Both the position numbers and the translations under genes were made by a program. Below are positions 9,323-21,418 of a stretch of 60,000 nt of DNA, piece after piece. Below the pieces are notes generated by a model. The model ran no database searches. It was not told where the DNA came from and saw only the letters and a list, made by a program, of their open reading frames with translations. How positions within the stretch are numbered: position 1 is the first letter of the stretch; every line of letters starts with the position of its first letter. Source of the DNA: Polytrichum commune (lineage: Eukaryota; Streptophyta; Polytrichopsida; Polytrichales; Polytrichaceae); NCBI GenBank assembly GCA_950295325.1, contig OX485809.1, forward strand, positions 10,604,001 through 10,664,000. Reading direction: 5' to 3'.

Positions 9323-10052
9323 TGAGGACATCAATCTCCTTTAGTGGGGGAGAGACGCTAGTAGCACACTTCGCTTCGAGGTTAATTACTCCACAACATG
9401 AACTTGTTCTTTGGCTTGAGGGAATAAAGTCCAAACTTTAGTGGTGCAAAGAGAAAAGTATGAGATGAGGTCCTAGTCTTGTACTTGTGCTTGGTTAATG
9501 GAAGAGGGGGAATAGATATGCCAAACTAGGTTGGGTAAGCCGAGTAATTGGGGGCCATGGCTTGGAGGGGCCTTGGATAAAACCAAGAAACTTCTTAGTT
9601 GTGGGCTTGTCCGGGCGGGGGCAAGGTGATGGCGCGTGCTCATAAAAGTGCTACCCGCGAGCTAACGAGAGTTGGCGCATGGGAGTCATGAACCCATGTC
9701 TCGAAAGAGCAAAGTGGGAACCGAGTCGGGCGGGACTTGGCATCACCCCCGTGCGATCGAGGCGTGGCTTAACAATGGAAAGCCATCTCGGAGTTGCAAC
9801 CGAGACAACTTAGTGCAAGCGTTGAGGTCTCGCCTAGATGTGTCATGTTAGGCTAGTGAAGCCTAATGGGGGAGGCCCCAAAGGAGGGGCAACCCAAGTG
9901 AGTCTCAAAGTAGGTGGGTCTATTGTAGGTTAGGTCCTTGGAGGAGTTCCAAGGTCGCTAACGGACCGCCTAGTAACGACACCTTTGGGACTATGCCAAA
10001 TTTGAAGATGCATTGTGGGGGTCGCGCCCTAAGGTAAACACAATGCCGCACT
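9323..10052 (+). other. 3' noncoding region of element E, first part
   Basis: The sequence is homologous to 6531-7285 and is cut at GCCGCACT by insertion of element A. The remaining 87 bp continue at 17011 with GCACAATAGACGATGGC. I see no coding potential. Confidence 0.8.
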
Positions 10053-11024
10053 TGTCGCAACCCTTGCTAGGTCCCTTAACAATCTTGCCAATTTTCGTTT
10101 CTAGCAAAGGTTACGAGCGCTAACCATTCGCATTCCGCCATGCTAATGGATAGCTCCTCTTACCCCGGACCAATAGTTCATAGGAGGGGAACCAACCCTC
10201 CTACTTTGCTTTCGGGACTCACCCCTTCAATCGGTAACCAATCCTTAGATGTGGACTTCCATCCATGGAAGTCCAATCTTATGTTGATCATCGCGTTGCC
10301 GGAGCAACACTACAACAATCCGAACCATACTAGGCAACTATGGCCTCACATTAGGCCAATGCCAATGGAGGCCGTGCCGTTCGGCCTCGGGTGGGTGAGG
10401 CCACACCACCTCACCCATATAAGCCTCTAGGACTTCACGCGGGGCCCCTACCCCACCGTCAACCAACCTCTTGTCTCTCTACCAAGAGTTGGGGCCAAGT
10501 GGACATTTTCCCTTAGCCGCTGGGCCTAGAAGCCCCCACAGCTTCAGACCATCATAACTTCCTTGTATGATGTCTGATGCTAACACTTGACCACTTCATC
10601 TTCATCTACGCTTCACGTAGATGCCGATGGACTCCTCACTTACCCCATTTGGGCAAGTTATGAGGACGTTATGCCTCTTTGAACCTTGGCAGTCCCGGGA
10701 ATCACTCCCAGGCACTGCTGTACCAGGGCGCTGTCCCGGGACAGCGCCCCACTCAAATGGCCATAACTCCTAGCTCACACCTCCGATTGAGGTGTTCTTG
10801 AGCTTTCTAGAATCACCACGCCATGAGCTACGCATAGCTCATGGCCTTACCCTTGTGCCTCCTAGTCTCCGTGGGTGGGAGGCGTTCCCAACGCCCGGGG
10901 CCCTCACCCACACTAGGATCACTTGGGCCCTCTCACCAACGGCGCCACAAGTCCCGGGTGTCACTCCGGGGTCCCCCTTGTGCCCATGGTGTTTCGGGCA
11001 CTCCTCATGGAGAGGTGCGCGACA
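10053..11024 (-). repeat. 3' LTR of element A
   Basis: On the plus strand it reads TGTCGCAACCC...GGTGCGCGACA, the reverse complement of the reference LTR. The reversed polypurine tract CTCACCCCCACC follows at 11025-11036, which marks this as the 3' LTR of a minus-strand element. Confidence 0.93.
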
Positions 11025-11838
11025 CTCACCCCCACCAAACGGAGTCGATGCCCTCATCGACTATACTCGTAGTCGGCACACCAATTCTCAAGTTGCCATC
11101 CTCTATGGTGCGGCATTGTGTTTACCTTAGGGCGCGACCCCCACAATGCATCTTCAAGTTTGGCATAGTCCCAAAGGTGTCGTTCCTAGGTGGTCCGTTA
11201 GCGACCTTGGATCTCTCATCCAAGGACCTAACCTATACTAGACCCACCTACTTTGGGACTCACTTGGGTTGCCCCTCCTTTGGGGCCTCCCCCGTTAGGC
11301 TCCACTAGCCTAACATGACACATCTAGGCGAGACCTCAACGCTTCCACTAAGTTGTCTCGGTTGCAACTCCGAGATGGCTTTCCATTGTTAAGCCACGCC
11401 TCGATCGCACGGGGGTGATGCCAAGTCCCGCCCGACTCGGTTCCCACTTTGCTCTTTCGAGACATGGGTTCATGACTCCCATGCGCCAACTCTCGTTAGC
11501 TCGTGGGTTGCACTTTTATGAGCACGTGCCATCACCTTGTCCCCGCCCGGACAAGCCCACAACTAAGAAGTTTCTTGGTTTTATCCAAGGCCCCTCCAAG
11601 CCATGGCCCCCAATTACTCGGCTTACCCAACCTAGTTTGGCATGTCTATTCCCCCTCTTCCATTAACCAAGCATAAGTACAAGACTAGGACCTCATCTCA
11701 TACTTTCCTCTTTGCACCACTAAAGTTTGGACTTTATTCCCTCAAGCCAAAGAACAAGTTCATGTTGTGGAGCAATTAGCCTCGAAGCTAAGTGTGCTAC
11801 TAGCGTCTCTCCCCCACTAAAGGAGATTGATGTCCTCA
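11025..11838 (-). other. Polypurine tract and 3' noncoding region of element A
   Basis: The reversed tract CTCACCCCCACC (11025-11036) abuts the LTR. The rest is homologous to the 3' noncoding region of C, including the second purine run seen as TCTCTCCCCCACTAAA just before pol. No plausible gene is present. Confidence 0.8.
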
Positions 11839-13300
11839 TCAATGCCTACGCTTCATTTTATTGGAATCCTTAGCCTTAGTTTTTTCAAAGTGCTTTACCA
11901 ATTCCTTGGCGTTCATCATGTCTCTTGCCGCTACCCAAACGGCTTCTTTCTCATGGTATCCTCACCATTTCACCAAGTACTCCTTTGTACAATTTCTTTC
12001 CTTTTCAGTTGGGCTTCCTACACTTGAGGATGCCCTCCTACCGCATATTCAAAATGCCGTTCACAAGGTCGGGAGGTGGCCTAATCACTTGCTTGTGATC
12101 GGGCCACAAGGTGTCGTCCTTAAATGGCTTTAGAAATGAGACCTGAAATGTTGGATGCACTTTGATCTCGGGCGGTAATTCCAACTTATACATGTCCTTG
12201 AACACTTGTTCCACAATGGAAAACGGAGCTCAAATTTTGGACATGAACTTTGGAGTGAGGCCTTCCGATTAAGTGAAGTTGTTCACATTCAACAACACCT
12301 TTTGGCCCACCTCATTCTCCACTTCACGTCTTCCGGCATTGACTTGCACTTCGTAGCACCTTCGGGCTTTCTCCACCAACAACTTGGTCATCTCCAAGAC
12401 TTGTTTACCATCCTTGGCCAAGTCCTCACCATCTTGGTTGAACTCTAGTGTTGAATGTGCCCCCTCGAGAGCTAGGTTAATAGGTTGGAGCGCATCCACT
12501 CCATAAGCCACCACCAAAGACCACCCCTTGGTAGCCAAGTGCGTGGCTACATTGCAATTACACTCCGCTCGACCCACATAGTCCGCCCAATCTCCTTGGT
12601 CCGCCCCCACCAAGTTCCTCAAGTATTGCTTCAAGACTCCATTCACATGCTCCGCTTTCCCATTCATTTGGGAATGCAAGGCCGTGCTAAATCTTAGTTT
12701 CATTCGGACCTCCTTAGAGAAATGCATTGAAAATGCACTTGTGAACTTTGGATCTTGATCCCTCACAATCACTCTTGGCAACCCGTGGTGCCTCAACCAT
12801 CCTTTGAGAAAAGGCTATGCGGTCTCCAACGCGGTGGCGGTTCCCACAATCGGCACCATGTGTGCCAACTTGGCAAACCGCTCTACCATCAACAAGATGG
12901 CATCATACCCATGTGACTCCGGCAAACTTGTGATCAAGTCCATGCACATACTATGCCATGGTGCCGACGGGATAGGCAACGGTTGCAAGAAATTGCCTTG
13001 CTTTTGATAAGAGGCTCGGTTCACTTGGCACTTTAATTCAAGCCTTCACAAAGTGGGCTATATCTTCCTTTTATGCACCGCCAATGGTAACTCCATGACA
13101 CCATTCTATGGTGGTTGTTTCTTTCTCCTCTATGGCCGGCAATAGGACTATCCCATTCTTCGTTCAAAACCGATAGCCTCAACTTGCCTTGAGGCACATA
13201 CACCCGACTTTGCTTACACTTGAACAATCCGTCCACCAACTTAACCTCTTTGAGCACCTTGCTCTTGCGAAGCTCACCTAAAAGCTTTTGTGCCTCGGGG
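11839..13300 (-). pseudogene. Integrase and chromodomain remnant of element A
   Basis: Read on the minus strand, an open stretch of 175 codons (12269-12796) covers integrase from [11 protein letters not shown] to NVNNFT with WDQ replaced by RDQ and the glutamate kept in KAEHVN. Upstream pieces give MCMDLITSLPES with the first catalytic aspartate and the damaged zinc finger (EEWDSPIAGH, a tryptophan for the first histidine). The shared TAG after TALETA (reverse of GGCTATGCGG near 12813) and the shared TGA in the chromodomain are present. Confidence 0.85.
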
Positions 13301-13650
13301 TAGTTAATTTACCCCCTCCCGTATCTTGCATCACAAGTTTCCTTCGCCGGCACACATTAGCCACAAGGTTTGGATGGTTCTCATTGCTTGGAAATCTTCC
13401 CGTCTACTTAGCGCATCCGGCACCACATTTCCACGGTCCGGTTTGTGGATCAAATCCACCTTTATAAGCGCCAAACTATCATGCCACCGCAATAACTTGG
13501 CGCTCACTTGCGCTTGAATGTCAAAATTCTTTTAGGACACATTATCCATGTAGACCTTTGGTTTGTGCAACCCCAAATAGTGTCGCCACATCTTCAAGCA
13601 ATGCACTACGGCAAAGAAGTTCTTTGTCATGAGTTGGGTGTCTTCTTTGA
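13301..13650 (-). pseudogene. RNase H C-terminal remnant of element A
   Basis: Broken minus-strand frames match the RNase H tail seen in G, ending with the equivalent of [11 protein letters not shown] near 13400 and VYTDNV near 13540. Stops and indels separate the pieces. Confidence 0.75.
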
Positions 13651-14311
13651 CAACCATCAAGCTTCATGCTCCCATATGCAATGGCCATCCATCTTACATC
13701 AACAATCCGCCATTGGCAAAGTCATTCACCCCCGTATGCACCTCAAAAGGTTTGTCAAGCTCCGCGAACTTGAGCACGGGTGGCAAAGACAACTTTGTAT
13801 TAAGCTCCCCAAAGACTTTGGGGCAAGGCTCATCCCACTCTTGAGATAGCCATTTTTTTCACAAGTCGGACAAGGTTTGACAACCTTTAAGCTTAATGCT
13901 CCCATATGCAATGGGCATCCATCTTGGATCAACATCCACCAATGGCAAAGTCACTCGCCCCCGTATGCACCTCAAAAGGTTTGTCAAATTCTGCAAACTT
14001 GAGCACGGGCGGCGAAGAGAACTTGCTCTCAAGCTTCCCAAAGGCTTTGTGGCATGGCTCATCCCACTCTTGGGATAGCCATTTCTTGCACAAGCCGGAC
14101 AAGGTTCGACAACCATGGAGCCTAATGCTCTCATAAGCAATGGTCATCCATCTTGCATCATTATGCGCCAATGATAAAGTCCTTCGTCTCCATGTGCACC
14201 TCAAAATGCTTATGAAAACCCGGAAACTTAACCACATCTTGTGAAGGGAACTTGCTCTTGAGCTTCCCAAAGGCTTGGTGACAAGGCTCATCCCACTCTT
14301 GGGATAGCCAT
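13650..14311 (-). repeat. 229-bp tandem array in element A (3 units)
   Basis: Unit starts, read leftwards, are at 14311, 14082 and 13853, giving two exact 229-bp steps. Each unit has the reversed core CTCTTGNGATAGCCAT and encodes the HTGASDF form of the RNase H motif. The frame changes between units. Confidence 0.88.
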
Positions 14312-15010
14312 TTCCTCAATAAGTCGAGTAAGGTACTAGCAACCTTAAAACAAATCTAGAATGAAGTGGTTGTAGTAGTTGGCTAGGCCAACCAATGACC
14401 TAAGCCTTTTTTGAATCAAGGGCCAATTCTCCTCTTGGATTGCCTTGAAATTCTTCATGTTTGTCCACCAACTTCCTTTGTCACCACATGCCTCAAGAAC
14501 TCAATTTCTTCTTGAGCAAAGTTGTAATTCACTCCTTGGCGGTAACATTTTGAGCAACACATTGGTGAATACATCCTTGTATCTCACCAACATCCCACAA
14601 GTATGGTTTGGGGAGGCCCATCTTTCCTAGCCTCCCCATGAGTTCCTTGGAGTTGTTCCAATTGAACCACGACCATTATGTTTTTTTTTATTTTTCATTT
14701 GGCCCATTAAGACCAAATTCAACTTGGGTCCTCCTACCATAGGAGTCCTTGTCAATTTGTAGTTCAATTCTTTGCCATCATGGCACATCACAAATGCACC
14801 GCAAGCTCACCGGCTTGCGCCTCACATCTTTCATGTGAGTTTCAAAGAAGGTGTCCTCCAAAGTGAGGGCACCTCATCCATTTTACATAGTGTAAAATGT
14901 CCACAAATTCCAATGTCCCACATTATAACGTCAAAGACATCGTCATTACCTTATTTCATGGGGTTCACCCTTAGAGACCGCACATTAATGAGCTTGCCCA
15001 TTATACGCGT
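14312..15010 (-). pseudogene. RT (palm-deleted) and protease remnant of element A
   Basis: The RT ends are joined at about 14526-14545, the same junction as in C. A run of Ts (TTTTTTTTATTTTTC near 14680) marks an A-rich stretch on the coding strand between protease and RT. The protease remnant towards 15010 is more damaged than in C; only short matches such as CKPVSL and NGKEL are recognisable. Confidence 0.7.
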
Positions 15011-15109
15011 CGGCAAGCCCCAACACCTTATGAGCTTCAGCTCATCAAGGAGTATGTTGACTCTTTGTCAATCCATGAGACTTGGCCTCGGCTTAAGGCT
15101 ACTAGCCTT

Positions 15110-15400
15110 GGCAACAAAGCCATCATCCAACATTCCGTCCTCGGCAACTTGGCTTGGCTTGGTCCGCAAACCCAACTCTAAACATTCCGTCCGCGGGACA
15201 AATTGGTTTGGTACGGTGCCACAAAACCAATTTCTAATAGTTTGTCCGCGGAACAAACATGATTTGCCTTGGTAGCACAAAGCCACCTTTCACACTTTGT
15301 CCGCGGCACGAACATGAATTGCCTTGGTAGGATCAACCCACCTCCCAACATTCCGTCCGCGGCACGAGTATGTTTTGCCTTGGTATAATGGGCCAAACTA
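15110..15400 (-). repeat. 56-bp tandem repeat array in element A (about 5 units)
   Basis: Reversed cores like ATTCCGTCCGCGGCAC occur near 15130, 15183, 15241, 15296 and 15350. Spacing is 53-58 bp. Confidence 0.82.
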
Positions 15401-16023
15401 CTTTCGCCCATTTATTTGGGACCAACATCGGCTAAAACCCACTTTGTGGTGATGCCCCGTCCAACTTCTTTTCGGGACCATCGGCTTCAATGTTCTTCAA
15501 ATCTTAAAGATTCCCGATACGTCCTCAAGAAGCTTTGGGGAGTTGAACATGGTATTCACCACCCGCTTTTGAAACCCCATCTAAAACAATGTGTTTCTTA
15601 GCCAACTAGTCAATCTTAGTTGTGCCATTCATTATGGTGGTTAAATCGCAGGCATAGGCCTAAAAGCCTTGAGTGCCGCATTTGCACCCATTCCAACTTC
15701 ACCACATTCTAAGCAATTTGGATTGGAATTTCAATCCAACATTACCACCGTCCAAGCTTTCGGACGCATTCGGTATTCTAGCCCCCGATTACTTTTCGAG
15801 GTTTGCGGGAACCCTTTCAAAGCACTCCTCCATTTTCCTTACCGAATCCACCCTCATGCCCACCATTGTCATTAGAATCAATGGTATGGTCAAAATTCAC
15901 TTGCACATGACCCTTGTTCCAATTTGAGCCTCACACCTTTTGGAAACCCCGGGCTCACCATCATAACCCGCATTTTTGATAGCCATGTCTACCTCAAAGT
16001 GCTAGCTCAAATATTGGAACCCT
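15401..16023 (-). pseudogene. Gag-position region of element A, unrecognised
   Basis: The sequence is homologous to 2264-2920 of C on the opposite strand, with indels. Small open pieces exist but no Gag or zinc-knuckle signature is visible. Confidence 0.55.
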
Positions 16024-16035
16024 GCTCTAATACCA
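16024..16035 (-). other. Primer-binding site of element A
   Basis: GCTCTAATACCA is the reverse complement of the family PBS with one change (A for G). It lies two bases from the 5' LTR at 16038. Confidence 0.85.
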
Positions 16036-16037
16036 CG

Positions 16038-17010
16038 TGTCGCAACCCTTGCTAGGTCCCTTAACAATCTTGCCAATTTTCGTTTCTAGCAAAGGTTACG
16101 AGCGCTAACCATTCGCATTCCGCCATGCTAATGGATAGCTCCTCTTACCCCGGACCAATAGTTCATAGGAGGGGAACCAACCCTCCTACTTTGCTTTCGG
16201 GACTCACCCCTTCAATCGGTAACCAATCCTTAGATGTGGACTTCCATCCATGGAAGTCCAATCTTATGTTGATCATCGCGTTGCCGGAGCAACACTACAA
16301 CAATCCGAACCATACTAGGCAACTATGGCCTCACATTAGGCCAATGCCAATGGAGGCCGTGCCGTTCGGCCTCGTGTGGGTGAGGCCACACCACCTCACC
16401 CATATAAGCCTCTAGGACTTCACGCGGGGCCCCTACCCCACCGTCAACCAACCTCTTGTCTCTCTACCAAGAGTTGGGGCCAAGTGGACATTTTCCCTTA
16501 GCCGCTGGGCCTAGAAGCCCCCACAGCTTCAGACCATCATAACTTCCTTGTATGATGTCTGATGCTAACACTTGACCACTTCATCTTCATCTACGCTTCA
16601 CGTTGATGCCGATGGACTCCTCACTTACCCCATTCGGGCAAGTTATGAGGACGTTATGCCTCTTTGAACCTTGGCAGTCCCGGGAATCACTCCCAGGCAC
16701 TGCTGTACCAGGGCGCTGTCCCGGGACAGCGCCCCACTCAAATGGCCATAACTCCTAGCTCACACCTCCGATTGAGGTGTTCTTGAGCATTCTAGAATCA
16801 CCACGCCATGAGCTACGCATAGCTCATGGCCTTACCCTTGTGCCTCCTAGTCTCCGTGGGTGGGAGGCGTTCCCAACGCCCGGGGCCCTCACCCACACTA
16901 GGATCACTTGGGCCCTCTCACCAACGGCGCCACAAGTCCCGGGTGTCACTCCGGGGTCCCCCCTTGTGCCCATGGTGTTTCGGGCACTCCTCATGGAGAG
17001 GTGCGCGACA
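16038..17010 (-). repeat. 5' LTR of element A
   Basis: A 973-bp minus-strand copy. It is followed by GCACA and the resumed 3' noncoding sequence of element E, so its outer edge is a genuine insertion boundary. Confidence 0.93.
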
Positions 17011-17097
17011 GCACAATAGACGATGGCAACTTGAGAATTGGTGTGCCGACTACGAGTATAGTCGATGAGGGCATCGACTCCGTTTGGTGGGGGTGAG
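17011..17097 (+). other. 3' noncoding region and polypurine tract of element E, second part
   Basis: These 87 bp continue the sequence interrupted at 10052 and finish with GGTGGGGGTGAG at 17086-17097. Confidence 0.88.
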
Positions 17098-18081
17098 TGT
17101 CGCGCACCTCTCCATGAGGAGTGCCCGAAACACCATGGGCACAAGGGGGACCCCGGAGTGACACCCGGGACTTGTGGCGCCGTTGGTGAGAGGGCCCAAG
17201 TGATCCTAGTGTGGGTGAGGGCCCCGGGCGTTGGGAACGCCTCCCACCCACGAAGACTAGGAGGCACAAGGGCAAGGCCATGAGCTATGCGTAGCTCATG
17301 GCGTGGTGATTCTAGAATGCTCAAGATCACCTCAAGCGGAGGTGGGAGCTAGGAGTTATGGCCATTTGAGTGGGGCGCTGTCCCGGGACAGCGCCCTGGT
17401 ACAGCAGTGCCTGGGAGTGATTCCCGGGACTGCCAAGGTTCAAACAGGCATAACTTCCTCAAGACTTGCTCAAATGGGGCAAGTGAGGAGTCCATCGGCA
17501 TCTACGTGAAGCGTAGATGAAGATGGAGTGGTTGGTTGTTATGATCAGACATCATACAAGGAAGTTATGATGGTCTGAAGCTGCTGGGGGGGTTCTAGGC
17601 CCAGCGGCTAAGGGAAAATGTCCACTTGGCCCCAACTCTTGGTAGAGAGACAAGAGGTTGGTTGACGGTGGGGTAGGGGCCCCGCGTAAAGTCCTAGAGG
17701 CTTATATGGGTGAGGTGGTGTGGCCTCACCCACCCGAGGCCGAACGGCACGGCGCACGGCCTCCATGGGCATTGGCCCATTGTGAGGCCATAGTTGCCTA
17801 GTATGCTTCGGGTTGTTGTAGTGTTGCTCCGGCAACGCGATGATCAACATAAGATTGGACTTCCATGGATGGAAGTCCACATCTAAGGATTGGTTACCGA
17901 TTAAAGGGGTGAGTCCCGAAATCAAAGTAGGAGGGTTGGTTCCCCTCCTATGAACTAATGGTCCGGGGTTAGAGGAGCTAACCATTAGCATGGCGGTATG
18001 CGAAGGGTTAGCGACTCGTAACCTTTGCTAGAATTGAAAATTGGCAAGATGGTCAAGGGGGGGCTAGCAAGGGTTGCGACA
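17098..18081 (+). repeat. 3' LTR of element E
   Basis: This LTR is 984 bp, longer than most because of small local duplications such as GGCACGGCGCACGG near 17745. Its right flank GTAAT (18082-18086) opens onto the integrase region of another copy (F), so E inserted there. The matching left duplication should lie upstream of the window. Confidence 0.92.
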
Positions 18082-18361
18082 GTAATTGCAATGTAGCCAC
18101 GCACTTGGCTACCAAGGGGTGGTCTTTGGTGGTGGCTTATGGAGTGGATGCGCTCCAACCTATTAACCTAGCTCTCGAGGGGGCACATTCAACACTAGAG
18201 TTCAACCAAGATGGTGAGGACTTGGCCAAGAAGCGTGAACAAGTCTTGGAGATGACCAAGTTGTTGGTGGAGAAAGCCCGAAGGTGCTACGGAGTGCAAG
18301 TCAATGCCGGAAGACGCGAAGTGGAGAATGAGGTGGGCCAAAAGGCGTTGTTGAATGTGAA
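18082..18361 (+). pseudogene. Element F: integrase fragment
   Basis: The plus-strand sequence encodes NCNVATHLATKGWSLVVAYGVD and continues to GRREVENEVGQKALLNVN, the part of integrase after the catalytic core. It is bounded on the left by E's LTR and on the right by G's LTR (left flank GTGAA at 18357-18361). The rest of F on the far side of G is not found in the window. Confidence 0.85.
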
Positions 18362-19302
18362 TGTCGCGACCCTTGCTAGTTTTTCTCCACTTAGCTCAAT
18401 CGCTTTCCAATTCTAGCAAGTGTCCCGAGCGCTAACCTGCACATCCCACGCACATGCATGGTTAGCTCCCAAAACCGCGGACCTTCAATCCCATATTTGG
18501 TCACCAAACCCTCCTACACATGCATTCGGGACTCTTTCCCCTTAGTAGGTAACCCATCGCTAAGGTGGACTTCCATCCATGGAAGTCCACTCCCTACTTG
18601 GTCATAGTGTTGCTAGGACAACACTACAACCACCCGGAGCACATTGCCAAGTATGCTCCGGGGGGGGTCGGTCGGCAAAGCCGCCTCACCCATATAAGCC
18701 TCTAGGACTTTTGGCGGGGCCCCTCCCCCACCGTCAACATCCCTTTTGTCTCTCTACCAAGAGTTGGGGCCAAGTAGACATTTTCCCTTAGCCGCTGGGT
18801 CTAGAAGCCTCCCTGCAGCTTCAGACCTTCATAACTTCCACGTGCGGTCTCTGAATCTAACAACCAACCACTCTATCGTCATCTCCATTTCACGTAGATC
18901 CCTATGGACACCTCACTTGCCCTATTCGGGCAAGTATTGAGGAAGTTATGCCTGTTTAAACCTTTGCAGTCCCGGGAGCCACTCCCAGGCCCCTGCTGTT
19001 CCAGGGCGCTGTCCCGGGACAGCATCCCACTCAAAGTGCCATATCTCCTAGCTCACACCTCAGATTGAGGTGTTCTTTAGCATTCTAGAATCGGGACGCC
19101 ATAAGCTACTCATAGCTTATGGCTTTACCCTCATGACTCCTAGTCTTTGTGGGTGGGAGGCGTTCTAAACGCCCGGGGCCCTCACCCACCTTAGGATCAC
19201 TTGGTCCCTCTCACCAATGGCGTCACAAGTCCCGGGTGTCACTCCGGGGTCCCCCTTGTGCCCATGGTGTTGCGGGCACTCCTCATGGAGAGGTGCGCGA
19301 CA
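18362..19302 (-). repeat. 3' LTR of element G (diverged subfamily)
   Basis: This 941-bp LTR reads TGTCGCGACCC...GGTGCGCGACA on the plus strand. It differs widely in its interior from the other copies, including loss of a segment near 18660-18680, but keeps the termini, the polypurine tract and several hairpin arms. The inverted repeat at 19099-19122 has CCATAAGCTA/TAGCTTATGG where other copies have CCATGAGCTA/TAGCTCATGG, a compensatory pair of changes. Confidence 0.9.
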
Positions 19303-19632
19303 CTCACCCCCACCAAATGGAGTCGATGCCCTCATCGACTATACTTATAGTCGGGCACACCAATTCTCAAGTTGCCATCCTCTCTTGGTGTGGCATTGTG
19401 TTTTCTTTAGGGCGCTACCCCCACAATGCATCTTCAAATTTGGCAAAGTCTCAAAGGTGTCGATCCTAGGTGGTCCGTTTAGGAAAACCCCGGACATCTT
19501 GTCCAAGGACCTAAACTACACTAGACTCACCTACTTTGAGACTTACTTGGGTGACCCTTCCTTTGGGGCCACCCAAGTTAGGCTCCACTAGCCTAACTCT
19601 ATCATTTTGACACAACTAGGTTGGACCTCAAC
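19303..19632 (-). other. Polypurine tract and 3' noncoding region of element G, first part
   Basis: It begins with the reversed polypurine tract CTCACCCCCACC (19303-19314). The stretch 19511-19632 is repeated almost exactly at 24780-24901 on the other side of element H. Sequence differs from the C-type noncoding region in the same way as G's LTR does. Confidence 0.8.
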
Positions 19633-20604
19633 TGTCGCAACCCTTGCTAGTCCCCTTTGACATTCTTGCCAATTTTCAATTCTAGCAAAGGTTGCGAGCG
19701 CTAACCCTTCGCATTCCGCCATGCTAATGGATAGCTCTTCTTACCCCGGACCAATAGTTCATAGGAGGGAACCAACCCTCCTACTTTGCTTTCGGGACTC
19801 ACCCCTTAATCGGTAACCCATTCCTAGATGTGGACTTCCATCCATGGAAGTCCAATCCCATGTTGATCATCGCATTGCCGGAGCAACACTACAACAACCC
19901 GAACCATACTAGGCAACTATGGCCTCACAATGGGCCAATGCTCATGGAGGCCATGCCGTTCGGCCTCGGGTGGGTGAGGCCACACCACCTCACCCATATA
20001 AGCCTCTAGGACTCTACACGGGGCCCCTACCCCACCGTGAACCAACCTCTTGTCTCTCTACCAAGAGTTGGGGCCAAGTGGACATTTTCCCTTAGCTGCT
20101 GGGCCTAGAAGCCCCCAGCAGCTTCAGACCATCATAACTTCCTTGTATGATGCTGAATGCTAACACTTGACCACTCCATGTTCATCTACGCTTCACGTAG
20201 ATGCCGATGGACTCCTCACTTGCCCCAATCGGGCAAGTCTTGAGGAAGTTATGCCTGTTTGAACCTTGGCAGTCCCGGGAATCACTCCCAGGCACTGCTG
20301 TACCAGGGCGCTGTCCCGGGACAGCGCCCCACTCAAATGGCCATAACTCCTAGCTCACACCTCCGCTTGAGGTGTTCTTGAGCATTCTAGAATCACCACG
20401 CCATTAGCTACGCATAGCTGATGACCTTACCCTTGTGCCTCCTAGTCTCCGTGGGTGGGAGGCGTTCCCAACGCCCGGGGCCCTCACCCACACTAGGACC
20501 ACTTGGGCCCTCTCACCAATGGCGCCACAAGTCCCGGGTGTCACTCCGGGGTCCCCCTTGTGCCCATGGTGTTTCGGGCACTCCTCATGGAGAGGTGCGC
20601 GACA
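19633..20604 (-). repeat. 3' LTR of element H
   Basis: A 972-bp minus-strand copy with standard ends; the reversed polypurine tract follows at 20605-20616. Confidence 0.93.
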
Positions 20605-21418
20605 CTCACCCCCACCAAACGGAGTCGATGCCCTCATCGACTATACTCGTAGTCGGCACACCAATTCTCAAGTTGCCATCCTCTATGGTGCGGCATTGTG
20701 TTTACCTTAGGGCGCGACCCCCACAATGCATCTTCAAATTTGGCATAGTCCCAAAGGTGTCGTTCCTAGGTGGTCCGTTAGCGACCTTGGATCTCTCATC
20801 CAAGGACCTAACCTATACTAGACCCACCTACTTTGGGACTCACTTGGGTTGCCCCTCCTTTGGGGCCTCCCCCGTTAGGCTCCACTAGCCTAACATGACA
20901 CATCTAGGCGAGACCTCAACGCTTCCACTAAGTTGTCTCGGTTGCAACTCCGAGATGGCTTTCCATTGTTAAGCCACGCCTCGATCGCACGGGGGTGATG
21001 CCAAGTCCCGCCCGACTCGGTTCCCACTTTGCTCTTTCGAGACATGGGTTCATGACTCCCATGCGCCAACTCTCGTTAGCTCGCGGGTAGCACTTTTATG
21101 AGCACGCGCCATCACCTTGTCCCCGCCCGGACAAGCCCACAACTAAGAAGTTTCTTGGTTTTATCCAAGGCCCCTCCAAGCCATGGCCCCCAATTACTCG
21201 GCTTACCCAACCTAGTTTGGCATATCTATTCCCCCTCTTCCATTAACCAAGCACAAGTACGAGACTAGGACCTCATCTCATACTTTTGTCTTTGCACCAC
21301 TAAAGTTTGGACTTTATTCCCTCAAGCCAAAGAACAAGTTCATGTTGTGGAGTAATTAGCCTCGAAGCTAAGTGTGCTACTAGCGTCTCTCCCCCACTAA
21401 AGGAGATTGATGTCCTCA
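20605..21418 (-). other. Polypurine tract and 3' noncoding region of element H
   Basis: The region is homologous to the 3' noncoding sequence of C and A and holds no plausible gene. Confidence 0.8.

Larger units (their letters stand above)
10053..17010 (-). mobile_element. Element A: complete, defective, minus-strand retrotransposon inside E
   Basis: The element is 6,958 bp with LTRs of 972 bp (10053-11024) and 973 bp (16038-17010). Flanks GCACT and GCACA agree at four of five bases and both derive from GCACC in the intact target sequence. The LTRs differ at roughly five positions by eye. Inside, read on the minus strand, are a PBS, gag-position region, 56-bp repeats, protease remnant, RT with the common palm deletion, three 229-bp units, integrase and chromodomain, all broken. 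Confidence 0.9.
8329..18081 (+). mobile_element. Element E (3' half; split by element A)
   Basis: The visible part starts inside integrase at GCGTTGGAGACC, where D inserted, and runs through chromodomain and 3' noncoding sequence to 10052. It is interrupted by A (10053-17010), resumes at 17011-17097 with the polypurine tract, and ends in its 3' LTR (17098-18081). Its 5' half should lie upstream of the window, beyond element D. Confidence 0.88.

Noticed and set aside
12269-12796. The recurring 175-codon integrase frame (also 8365-8892 and 32519-33046) as a repurposed stand-alone protein
   Set aside because: It is bounded by the shared TAG upstream and a stop after NVNNFT that differs between copies (TAG or TAA), and it is frameshifted in C, H, J and M. 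Recent common origin explains why it is open in three.
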